Shown: piece after piece, positions 1-7,771 of the stretch
How the letters are laid out: the number at the start of each line of letters is the position of its first letter
How positions within the stretch are numbered: the first letter of the stretch is position 1
NCBI RefSeq assembly: GCF_004016505.1
Contig: NZ_SACR01000001.1
Location: 682,001-746,000 of the forward strand
Origin: Rubrivivax rivuli
Lineage (GTDB): Bacteria; Pseudomonadota; Gammaproteobacteria; Burkholderiales; Burkholderiaceae_C
Length of the DNA: 64,000 nucleotides
Reading direction: 5' to 3'
Made by a program: the position numbers and the translations under genes
Notes under the pieces: generated by a model
The model's database searches: none
Told to the model about the DNA's origin: nothing
What the model saw: only the letters and a program-made list of their open reading frames with translations

Positions 1-1
1 C

Positions 2-1414
2 GGCCTGCTGGCCGCTGCCACGCCCTGGGCCCGCGCTCAGACGCCCGCACCTGCCGAAGCTGCGCCGGCCTACAGCCCGGCCGACCTGCAACACGCCGCG
101 CGCCTGCGCGATGCCGGCCTGGCCGACGGCCAGGCCTGGCGCCTGGTGCAGCAGCTGTGCAACGAGGTGGGGCCGCGCCCGGCGGGCTCGCCGGGCGACG
201 CCAAGGCCGTGGCCTGGGCGCAGCAGGCCTTGCGCGGGCTGCAACTGCAGAACGTGCGCGCCGAACCCGTGCCGCTGCGCGTGTGGGTGCGCGGGCCGGC
301 CTCGGCCACGCTGGTGGCGCCGGTGGCCGAGCCGCTGGTGATGGTGGCGCTGGGCAACAGCGTGGCCACGCCCGAGACCGGCATCGAGGCCGAGGTGGCC
401 TGGTATCCCGACTTCGCCGCGCTGGTGGCGGACACCAGCGATCGCGCCCGCGGCCGCATCGTCTTCATCGACCAGAAGACCGAGCGCTCGCGCGACGGCC
501 GTGGCTACGGCGCCGCCGTGGTCGCCCGCAGCCGCGGCGCGGTGGAAGCCGCCAAGCGCGGCGCGCTGGCGCTCGGCATCCGCAGCATCGGCACCGACCG
601 CGAGCGCATCGCCCACACCGGCGCCATGCGCTACGAGATCGGGCTGCCGCAGATCCCGGCCTTCGCGGTCTCGGTGCCCGATGCCGAGCGCCTGGCTGCG
701 CTGCAGGCCGGTGGCGCCACGCTGCGCTTGCGCGTGCAGTTGCAGTCGCGCAGCGGCGTGGAAGCGGTGTCGCACAACGTCATCGCCGAAGTGCCGGGTG
801 CTGAGTTGCCGGAAGAGATCGTGCTGCTGGGCGCCCACCTCGACAGCTGGGATCTCGGCGTCGGCGCGCTCGACGACGGCGCCGGTGTGGCCATCGTCAG
901 CGCCGCGGCCGGCGTGCTGCAGCGCCTGGCCCAGCAGACCGGCCGCCGCCCGCGCCGCACCGTGCGTGTGGTGCTCTTCGCCAACGAAGAGAACGGCTTC
1001 GACGGCGCGCTGGCCTATGGCGACCGCTACAAGCAGCAGGTGCACCAGCTGGTGAGCGAAAGCGATTTCGGCGCCGGCGCGGTGTACGCGCTGCGCAGCC
1101 GCGTGCAGCCGCAGGCGCTGCCGCTCTTCGGCGCGCTGGCCGAGGTGCTGGCGCCGCTCGGCGTGGCCTGGCCCGAGGCCGGCCGCAACGAAGGCAGTCC
1201 GGGGCCGGACGCCGCGCTGCTGATGCGCCGCCACCGCTGGCCGGCCGTTCAACTGGCGCAGGACGGCACGAACTACTTCGACGTGCACCACACGGTGCAC
1301 GACACGCTGGAGCGCATCGTCCCGTCCGAACTGGCGCAGAACGTCGCCTGCTGGGCGGCCACGGCCTGGCTGGCGTCCCAGTCACCGCTGCGCTGGACGC
1401 CTCCAGCGGCCTGA
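2..1414 (+). CDS. Exported M28-family zinc aminopeptidase (5' end outside window)
   Basis: The frame is open from the first bases, so the start lies upstream. The first visible codons read as the end of a Sec signal (LLAAATPWARAQ-type cleavage region), so the mature enzyme is probably periplasmic or secreted. M28 metal and catalytic motifs appear in order: HLDSWDLG near 835-858 (His and Asp ligands), LDDGAG near 865-885 (bridging Asp), ANEEN near 979-993 (catalytic Glu and ligand Glu), and DVHHTVHD near 1281-1305 (last His ligand). A PA-like insert probably occupies the first 230 codons. M28 enzymes release N-terminal residues from peptides using two zinc ions. The fold and family are secure; the substrate is unknown. 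Confidence 0.9.
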   Translation, partial: GLLAAATPWARAQTPAPAEAAPAYSPADLQHAARLRDAGLADGQAWRLVQQLCNEVGPRPAGSPGDAKAVAWAQQALRGLQLQNVRAEPVPLRVWVRGPASATLVAPVAEPLVMVALGNSVATPETGIEAEVAWYPDFAALVADTSDRARGRIVFIDQKTERSRDGRGYGAAVVARSRGAVEAAKRGALALGIRSIGTDRERIAHTGAMRYEIGLPQIPAFAVSVPDAERLAALQAGGATLRLRVQLQSRSGVEAVSHNVIAEVPGAELPEEIVLLGAHLDSWDLGVGALDDGAGVAIVSAAAGVLQRLAQQTGRRPRRTVRVVLFANEENGFDGALAYGDRYKQQVHQLVSESDFGAGAVYALRSRVQPQALPLFGALAEVLAPLGVAWPEAGRNEGSPGPDAALLMRRHRWPAVQLAQDGTNYFDVHHTVHDTLERIVPSELAQNVACWAATAWLASQSPLRWTPPAA

Positions 1415-1428
1415 TTTCACGTCCTCGG

Positions 1429-1447
1429 CCGGGCCCTGGGCCCGGTT
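1429..1447 (+). terminator. Possible terminator after the M28 peptidase
   Basis: A perfect 7-bp G/C stem (1429-1435 with 1439-1445) and a 3-base loop lie 15 bases past the stop codon. Only two T residues follow, so intrinsic termination is uncertain. Confidence 0.35.
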
Positions 1448-1527
1448 GGGCGCCAAGGGCTCCTGAGTTGGCGAAGATGCGCCGATAAGGGATCGATCGG
1501 CGTCTGGCCGAGTCCTTTGTCTTCCCG

Positions 1528-3186
1528 GTGCCCAGCAACCTCTCCACCACTTCAGCGGCCGAACTCGATCGCTGCCTGGCCTTGGCGGCCCCGGCTGCGT
1601 CTGCCCACGCCGACGTGGCGCTGGAGGCCGCCCGCCGAGCGCGCAGCCTGGCACTCGAACTGGGCCGCCCGGCGGATGCCGGCCGCGCGGGCGTGTGGGC
1701 CTGCGCGCACCTCCTGCGCCAGGGGCGTTACGACGAACTTCTGCACGAGGCCGAGCTCGGCCGCCCGCTGGTGGCGCGCGAGGGCCTGCAGGCCGAGCAC
1801 CGTGAACTGCTGCGCCTGCTCAGCCTGGCCGGCAGCGAGGCGGGCAGCTTCGAGGTGGCGCTGAAGGCCGCGCACGAGCTGGTGGCCTTGTCGGCCGAGG
1901 CGGGCGACGACGCCGCGCTCACGGCGGCCTTGGCCCTGGCGGTCTGCTTCGAGCGCATGGGCGATTCGTGGCAGGCCATGCGCCTGCTGGAAGAGGCCCT
2001 GCGCGAGCATGGCAGCGCCGGTGCCGATGCGCCCGAGCCGGTGCTGCTGCCGCTGTTGATGGCCAGCAACGGGCTGTGTGCCACGGCGCTGGGCATTGCA
2101 CACCGCCTGTTCGACCTGGACGATGCCGACGAACTGCGTGACGTGCTGGCCCTGGCCCGCCTGGCCGGCGAACGGGCCAGCGAACTGCTCAGCCGCATGC
2201 CCGACCCCGTCTACCGCGTGGCTGTGATGGGCAACCTCGGCGAGGTGCTGATGTACCAGGGCGACACCGAAGCGGCGGCGCCGCTGGTGCACGGCGCCTA
2301 CGAGCAGGCCCGCCGGCTGGGCCTGCGTGCCTACGCCTGGCGCATCCAGGCCACGTTGGGGGCCTTGCTGGTGGCGCGCAACGAGCCCCTGCAGGCCATG
2401 CTGTCGATGCGCGAGCTGGTGGCCGAGATGGGCGAGCACGCCCCGCCGCAGACGCTGGTGCGCACGCACCACGTGGCTTACTGCGCTGGCCGAGCGCTGG
2501 GGCGCTGCGAGGAGGCGCTGGGCCACTTCGAAGCCGCCGAGCGCATCGAGCGGCGCCGCACCATGGCGCAACTGCGCGCGCAGTCGACGCTGTTCGTCAC
2601 GCGCAGCGAGGCCCAGCATGCGCAGTGGCAGGCCGAGCAAGCCCGGCGCGAGGCCCAGGAGCAGCGAGAACGCGCCGCGGCCGCCGCCGAACACGCCGAA
2701 CGCGACCCGCTCACCGGCCTGGGCAACCGCCGCCACCTGCTCAAGCGCTGTGCCGAGCTGCTGCCCGCGGCGCGGCGCCACCAGCGCCCGCTGGCGCTGG
2801 CGCTGCTGGACCTGGACCGCTTCAAGGCCGTCAACGACACCCACGGCCATGCCGTGGGCGACGCGGTGCTGGTGGCCCTGGCGCAGCTGCTGCGCGAAAG
2901 CATGCGCACCGACGACGTGCTGGTGCGCCACGGCGGCGAAGAGTTCGTGCTCGTGCTGCCGGGCCTGGCCGCCGAGGCGGCGGTGGAGGTCTGCGAGCGC
3001 CTGCGCGAGCGCGTGGCGGCCTTCCCGTGGCACAGCGGCTGCGGCACCACCGTGCCCGTCACCGCCAGCCTGGGCCTGGCCACGGCGCCTGCCTATGAGC
3101 TGGAGGTGCTGCTGGCCCGCGCCGACCATGCCCTCTACCGCGCCAAGGCCGCAGGCCGCAACCGGGTGCTGCTGGCGCCGGCCTGA
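1528..3186 (+). CDS. TPR/GGDEF diguanylate cyclase
   Basis: This 552-residue protein has an N-terminal helical region of about 360 residues with TPR-like repeats, a charged Glu/Arg/Ala coiled coil near 365-395, and a C-terminal GGDEF domain. The active-site motif is GGEEF at 469-473, a fully active variant. RTDD at 460-463 lies exactly five residues before it, the position of the RxxD inhibitory site that binds cyclic di-GMP. The protein should therefore make c-di-GMP from two GTP and be feedback-inhibited. No signal peptide or membrane segment is seen, so the helical part probably senses a cytoplasmic partner. The start is GTG at 1528 without a strong ribosome site; a slightly later start is possible. 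It ends 15 bases from the convergent phosphatase gene. Confidence 0.88.
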   Translation: MPSNLSTTSAAELDRCLALAAPAASAHADVALEAARRARSLALELGRPADAGRAGVWACAHLLRQGRYDELLHEAELGRPLVAREGLQAEHRELLRLLSLAGSEAGSFEVALKAAHELVALSAEAGDDAALTAALALAVCFERMGDSWQAMRLLEEALREHGSAGADAPEPVLLPLLMASNGLCATALGIAHRLFDLDDADELRDVLALARLAGERASELLSRMPDPVYRVAVMGNLGEVLMYQGDTEAAAPLVHGAYEQARRLGLRAYAWRIQATLGALLVARNEPLQAMLSMRELVAEMGEHAPPQTLVRTHHVAYCAGRALGRCEEALGHFEAAERIERRRTMAQLRAQSTLFVTRSEAQHAQWQAEQARREAQEQRERAAAAAEHAERDPLTGLGNRRHLLKRCAELLPAARRHQRPLALALLDLDRFKAVNDTHGHAVGDAVLVALAQLLRESMRTDDVLVRHGGEEFVLVLPGLAAEAAVEVCERLRERVAAFPWHSGCGTTVPVTASLGLATAPAYELEVLLARADHALYRAKAAGRNRVLLAPA

Positions 3187-3201
3187 GCCGACGGCCTGGC
3201 T

Positions 3202-5118
3202 TCAGGCCCCGATCACGCCGCCATCGAGCCGGCGGATGGCCAGGGTGGCCGAGCGCGGCCGGCCGGCCGGGTTGAAGTCGGGCCAGTTCGAGAACTGCCG
3301 CGGGTTGCTGCCATCGCGCGGCGAGCCCGAGCCCGGGTGCTGGATGTTGACGAACATCGTGCGGCCGTCGGGTGTCCAGGCCGCGCCCGTGAGCTCGCAG
3401 CGCTGCGGCCCGACGAGAAAGCGCCGCACCTCCCCGCTCACCGGGTTGCAGGCCAGCAAGGCGTTGTTGCCCATGCGTGCGAACTCGCCCTGTGCGCTGG
3501 CGCTGTGGTCGGTGCCTATCCACAGCAGGCCGCGGTTGTCGAAGGCGATGGTGTCCGGGCCGGCGAAGACATCGCCCTTGATGTTGCCCTTGGCTTCGGG
3601 CCGCTCGTTGGCCGGGTCGCCGGCCAGCAGCAGGTGGTTCCAGACGAAGGCCTCGCTGGCGAAGTCGAGCGCCTCCTTCCAGCGGATGATCTGGCCCATG
3701 GTGTTGCGGGTGCGCGGGTTGGCTGCGTCCACACCCGGCCGGCCGGCCGTGCCGCGCTGGCTGTTGTTGGTGAGCGTGCAGTAGACCCAGCCCGAGTTCG
3801 GGTCGATGGCCAGCCATTCGGGGCGGTCCATCTTGGTGGCGCCCAGCAGGTCGGCGGCCTGACGCGTCTTGATGACCACCTCGCCCTGGTCGGCAAAGCC
3901 GTTGGCCGCCGTCAGCGGGCCCTGGCCATGCACCATGGGCAGCCAGCGGCCGGTGCCGTCGGCGTTGAACTGGGCCACGTAGAGCGTGCCGTGGTCCAGC
4001 AGCGTGGCGTTGGCCTGCGCGGCCGTCTTGTCCTTGGTGGCGGGCTGGATCTTGTCGCGGCTGACGAACTTGTAGATGTACTCGAAGACCGCGTCTTCGC
4101 CCGAGTAGACGACGGCGCGCCCGTCCTTCGTGACAGCCACCCAGGCGCCCTCGTGCGCGGCGCGGCCCAGGGCCGTGCGCTTGACGGGCGTGCTCTTGGG
4201 GTCCATCGGGTCGACTTCCACCACCCAGCCGAAGCGGTTGGGCTCGTTGGGGTTGCGCACGGTGTCGAAGCGCGGGTCGAACTCGGGCCAGCGGTACCAG
4301 GTGGCCTTGTTGATGCCCCATCGGCGCTCGTGCCCGGTGGGCACGTCGCTGGCGGTGAAGTAGTTGGCCCAGTTCTCTTCGCCCGACAGGTAGGTGCCCC
4401 AGGGCGTCTGGCCGGCGGCGCAGTTGCTGATGGTGCCCAGCACCGTCATGCCGCTGGGGTCGGCGATGGTGCGCATCAGCGGGTGGCCGGCCGCCGGGCC
4501 ACCGATGGCGAAGGGCGTGGTGGCGGTGATGCGCCGTGCGTAGCGCGACGGGCGCACCATCTGCCAGCCGTCGGGGCGCTGTTCGATTTCGATGACGGTG
4601 ATGCCGTGTGCGGCCTGCGACTTCCTCACCTTGGCGGCCGTCCAGGTGGCCTGGCCGTCGGGGTGCAGCAGCCCTTCGTCGGTGTACTCCTGGTTCAGGC
4701 ACAGCAGCCCTCGCCGCGAGCCGTCCAGCGGGTAGTAGTGGATGCCGTCGTGGTGCATGCCCATCTGCAGGGCCTGCTCTTCGGCGCTGTTGCCGGCGTC
4801 GGCCCTGAAGGCAGGCATCTGCCCGGCGATGCCCACCGGCTCGCCCCAGGGCGCCAGCACCTGCGCGGTGTAGCCCTCGGGCACCACCACGCGGTCGGCC
4901 ACCGAGGCGCGCACCGGCTGGAAACCCAGCGCCGGCCCCGCCGCGTTGCTGCCGCCCAGGCCGACCGCGCCACAGCCCGCCAGCGGCGCCAGCAGGCCGC
5001 CCAGCGAGAGCCCCAGGCCGCTGCGCAGCCAGACGCGGCGCTCGGGGTCGGAAACGTCGTGGATGCTGGGGTTGGAGGAGCGGTTGCTGTCCTCCATGGT
5101 GCTGAAGTCCTTGGGCAT
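3202..5118 (-). CDS. PhoX-family (DUF839) phosphatase, Tat-exported
   Basis: The N-terminus has ERRVWLRSGL followed by a hydrophobic Gly/Leu stretch and a Cys (residues about 25-50), a twin-arginine-type signal. The rest matches the PhoX/DUF839 beta-propeller proteins: a nearly full-length 638 residues with conserved segments such as LCLNQEYTDEG, SGEENWANYF and GWVVEVDP. PhoX enzymes are calcium/iron-dependent periplasmic alkaline phosphatases that release phosphate from phosphomonoesters. Met8 (start at 5097), which has AAGGA about 10 bases upstream, is a plausible alternative start. No Pho-type regulator is nearby. The family call is firm; the substrate is not known. Confidence 0.85.
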   Translation of the reverse strand: MPKDFSTMEDSNRSSNPSIHDVSDPERRVWLRSGLGLSLGGLLAPLAGCGAVGLGGSNAAGPALGFQPVRASVADRVVVPEGYTAQVLAPWGEPVGIAGQMPAFRADAGNSAEEQALQMGMHHDGIHYYPLDGSRRGLLCLNQEYTDEGLLHPDGQATWTAAKVRKSQAAHGITVIEIEQRPDGWQMVRPSRYARRITATTPFAIGGPAAGHPLMRTIADPSGMTVLGTISNCAAGQTPWGTYLSGEENWANYFTASDVPTGHERRWGINKATWYRWPEFDPRFDTVRNPNEPNRFGWVVEVDPMDPKSTPVKRTALGRAAHEGAWVAVTKDGRAVVYSGEDAVFEYIYKFVSRDKIQPATKDKTAAQANATLLDHGTLYVAQFNADGTGRWLPMVHGQGPLTAANGFADQGEVVIKTRQAADLLGATKMDRPEWLAIDPNSGWVYCTLTNNSQRGTAGRPGVDAANPRTRNTMGQIIRWKEALDFASEAFVWNHLLLAGDPANERPEAKGNIKGDVFAGPDTIAFDNRGLLWIGTDHSASAQGEFARMGNNALLACNPVSGEVRRFLVGPQRCELTGAAWTPDGRTMFVNIQHPGSGSPRDGSNPRQFSNWPDFNPAGRPRSATLAIRRLDGGVIGA

Positions 5119-5177
5119 GGATCGCGGCGTTCAGATCGGGTCGGGAGCTTGCATTGTCCGCGTCTGCGGACCGGGTC

Positions 5178-5681
5178 TCAGCCCTCGGCGATATGTCCTT
5201 GCATGGGCCCCTTCATCTGCGCCTGCATGGTGGTGACCAGCTGGCTGAGCGCCGCGCCCCAGCCGTCGTGGAAACCCATGGCGGCATGGCGCTGCGCGCC
5301 GGCTTCATCGCCGTGGATGGCGCGGGCCGAGTAGCGTGTGCCGCCATCCGGCAGGGCTTCGAAGCGCAGCTCGCAGGTGAAGAGCGGCGCGCCGTGGAAG
5401 TCGACCTGCGGCGTGTAGCCCGGGCCCAGCGCCGAGGTCCACACCAGGCGGTGCGGCGCCTCCACCACGAGATAGCAGCCGGTGCCGGCCATGCGCGTGC
5501 CGTCGGGGCCCTGCATCACCGTGCCGAAGGCGCCGCCGGGCTGCAGGTCGATGTGGGCTTCCACCGTTTGCCAAGGCAGCGGGCAGAACCAGCGCTTGAG
5601 CAGATCGGGCTCGGTCCAGGCGCGCCACACGGCGGCGGGGGGCAGGGGCAGTTCGCGTTCGAGCAGAAGGACGTTGGACAT
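5178..5681 (-). CDS. SRPBCC (AHSA1-like) protein
   Basis: A protein of 167 residues starting MSNVLLLERELP. It carries the pattern of the START/Bet v1-like AHSA1 family: VWRAWTEPDLLKRWF near the N-terminus, a PGG turn, then alternating strands (CYLVVEAPHRLVW, TCELRFEAL) and a long C-terminal helix ending QLVTTMQAQM. These are small hydrophobic-ligand or stress-related helix-grip proteins; the ligand is unknown. The start at 5681 is the first ATG consistent with the family. The gene is divergent from the SDR gene that begins 82 bases away. Confidence 0.8.
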   Translation of the reverse strand: MSNVLLLERELPLPPAAVWRAWTEPDLLKRWFCPLPWQTVEAHIDLQPGGAFGTVMQGPDGTRMAGTGCYLVVEAPHRLVWTSALGPGYTPQVDFHGAPLFTCELRFEALPDGGTRYSARAIHGDEAGAQRHAAMGFHDGWGAALSQLVTTMQAQMKGPMQGHIAEG

Positions 5682-5762
5682 GGCGGTGGGCTCCGGGGCG
5701 TCGTGCCGCTGGCAGGGCCTTGCACTGTAGGCCTGCGGGCTGCGCTTGGCCACAATGCGTGC

Positions 5763-6527
5763 ATGCAGACCCGCCCCCTCGTGCTCATCACCGGCGCCAG
5801 CCGGGGCATCGGCGCGGCCACCGCGCGGCTGGCCGCGGCGCAGGGCTGGGACGTGGCCATCAACTACGCGCGCGACGAAGCGGCGGCCGAGGCGGTGGCC
5901 GATGCCGTGCGCGCCGCCGGCCGCCGCGCCTTGACGCTGTGCGCCGACGTGGCCCATGAAGGCCAGGTGCGCGCGATGTTCGCCACCCTCGACCGCCGCC
6001 TGCAGGAAGACGGCACGCGCCTGGCCGGCCTGGTGAACAACGCCGGCGTGGTGGACGTGGCCGCGCGCGTGGACGAGATGAGCGGGGCGCGGCTGCAGCG
6101 CATGTTCGCCGTCAATGTCTTCGGCACCATGCTCTGCGCGCGCGAGGCGGTGCGCCGCATGAGCACGCAGCATGGCGGCAGCGGCGGCAGCATCGTCAAC
6201 CTGTCGTCGGTGGCTGCGCGCCTGGGCGCGCCAGGGCAGTACGTCGACTACGCCGCGGCCAAGGGCGCGGTGGACGTGTTCACCCTCGGCCTGGCGCGCG
6301 AGGTGGCGGCCGAGGGCGTGCGCGTGAACGCCGTGCGGCCGGGCGTCATCGACACCGAGATCCACGCCAGCGGCGGCCAGCCCGAGCGTGCGCAGCGTCT
6401 GGCGCCCTCGCTGCCCATGCTGCGCCCGGGCCGCGCCGACGAGGTGGCGCAGGCCATCGTCTGGCTGCTGTCGGACGCCGCCAGCTACACCAGCGGCGCG
6501 GTGCTCGACGTGGGCGGTGCACGCTGA
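5763..6527 (+). CDS. SDR-family NAD(P)-dependent oxidoreductase
   Basis: The 254-residue protein has the classical short-chain dehydrogenase layout. The cofactor loop TGASRGIG is at residues 10-17, NNAG is near 95, the catalytic Ser lies in NLSSVAA, the catalytic pair is in YAAAK, and the C-terminus reads SYTSGAVLDVGGAR. It resembles FabG-like or glucose-1-dehydrogenase-like members, which reduce a carbonyl with NADPH. The substrate cannot be read from sequence. It is convergent with the patatin gene. Confidence 0.88.
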   Translation: MQTRPLVLITGASRGIGAATARLAAAQGWDVAINYARDEAAAEAVADAVRAAGRRALTLCADVAHEGQVRAMFATLDRRLQEDGTRLAGLVNNAGVVDVAARVDEMSGARLQRMFAVNVFGTMLCAREAVRRMSTQHGGSGGSIVNLSSVAARLGAPGQYVDYAAAKGAVDVFTLGLAREVAAEGVRVNAVRPGVIDTEIHASGGQPERAQRLAPSLPMLRPGRADEVAQAIVWLLSDAASYTSGAVLDVGGAR

Positions 6528-6569
6528 AGCCACCGGGGGCCCGGCCGCAGGCCCCGCGCCTTCACGCCT

Positions 6570-7748
6570 TCAGCCCCTGACGAAGGGCGCCAGCTGTTCC
6601 AGCCGCAGCTGCTGCGCCGCGTAGGCCTGGCCCACGCGCTGGATGTCGGCGATGTGGGCCACCGAATCGAGCTGCTGCACCTTGGCCGGGTGCACATCGC
6701 GCAGGCCCAGGCCGTCGAGCCCCTCGCGCGTGAGCAGCGGGTCGTGGCGCACGTAGGTGAAGAGCTTGGGCGCGCTGGAACTCGGCGCGCCGCCGGGCAG
6801 TTGCAGCATGGCGCCGGTTTCGCGGTCGATCTCGGCGCCGTGGCGGCAGGCGCCCAGCGTGCGGCAGGCCAGGTCCCAGCCCTCGGTGGCGGCGTTCATC
6901 AGCGCCAGCGGCAGCGTCTGCGCGTGGGCCAGCAGGTGCAGGTCGTCGGCCTCGTCCTGCCGGCGGTCCAGCGGCACCTTGCCGGTGCCCACCGAGACGA
7001 TGAGCAGTTGCTCCGGCCCCGTGGCCCAGCCCAGCCGGTAGGGTGCGGCCGTGGCCATCTCGAAGCTGAGGAAGGCCGGGTTGTTGTAGCCCGTGATGCC
7101 GCCGTCGACGAACACGAACTCGTACTCGCGCGCCGTGCCCTCGCCGAACACCACCACCTCGGGCGGAAAGTAGGTGGGCGCGGCGGTGCTGGCGCGCACC
7201 AGCTGCCACAGCGGCAGCTGCAGGTTGCTGTCGGGGCGCGCCGGGTCGTTGTACTTGGCCAGCGGGTGGTTGCTCACGAACCAGGGTGAATCGGTGCTGT
7301 GGTTGCGCATCACCATCAGCAGCAGGCATTGCAGGCCGGGGTCGCCCAGCGTCGCCGGGGGCGCGTCGTCGGCATGGCCCAGCGCGCGGTTGAGCTCCCG
7401 GCGCAGCAGCTGCGCCAGCGGCTCGCTGTTGTAGCTGTAGCGCAGGCGCTTGAGCAGCGAGGCCTTGTCGAACATCTGCGCGCCGCTGTCGACGTAGAAG
7501 CGCCGCATCTGCGCGGTGCTCATGCCGGCGCTCACGCAGGCCGCGATGATGGCGCCGGTGCTCGTGCCGGCGGCGAAATCGAAGAAGTCGGCCAGCACCA
7601 GGTCGGGCTTGCCGAGCTGCTGGCGCAGGTCGGCCTCCAGCTTGGCCAGGATCTCCACGCTCATCAGCCCGCGGATGCCGCCGCCGTCACAGCTGAGGAT
7701 GCGTTTGGGGCCGGGCGCTTGCAGGCGTTGCAGCAGGGCGGTGTTCAT
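6570..7748 (-). CDS. Patatin-like phospholipase, last gene of the CHAT operon
   Basis: The 392-residue protein has the complete patatin catalytic set: the oxyanion loop DGGGIRG at 21-27, the nucleophile Ser63 in GTSTG, and the Asp near 215 in VDGGITGYNN. Patatins hydrolyse acyl chains from membrane phospholipids. No signal peptide is seen, so it should act inside the cell. The start lies 23 bases after the stop of the preceding gene on the same strand. Patatins are common cell-killing effectors in bacterial anti-phage systems such as CBASS, and the operon partners suggest controlled membrane damage here; that role is inference. A housekeeping lipase is the alternative. Confidence 0.88.
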   Translation of the reverse strand: MNTALLQRLQAPGPKRILSCDGGGIRGLMSVEILAKLEADLRQQLGKPDLVLADFFDFAAGTSTGAIIAACVSAGMSTAQMRRFYVDSGAQMFDKASLLKRLRYSYNSEPLAQLLRRELNRALGHADDAPPATLGDPGLQCLLLMVMRNHSTDSPWFVSNHPLAKYNDPARPDSNLQLPLWQLVRASTAAPTYFPPEVVVFGEGTAREYEFVFVDGGITGYNNPAFLSFEMATAAPYRLGWATGPEQLLIVSVGTGKVPLDRRQDEADDLHLLAHAQTLPLALMNAATEGWDLACRTLGACRHGAEIDRETGAMLQLPGGAPSSSAPKLFTYVRHDPLLTREGLDGLGLRDVHPAKVQQLDSVAHIADIQRVGQAYAAQQLRLEQLAPFVRG

Positions 7749-7771
7749 CGGGGTGCCTTTCGCATTCGGGT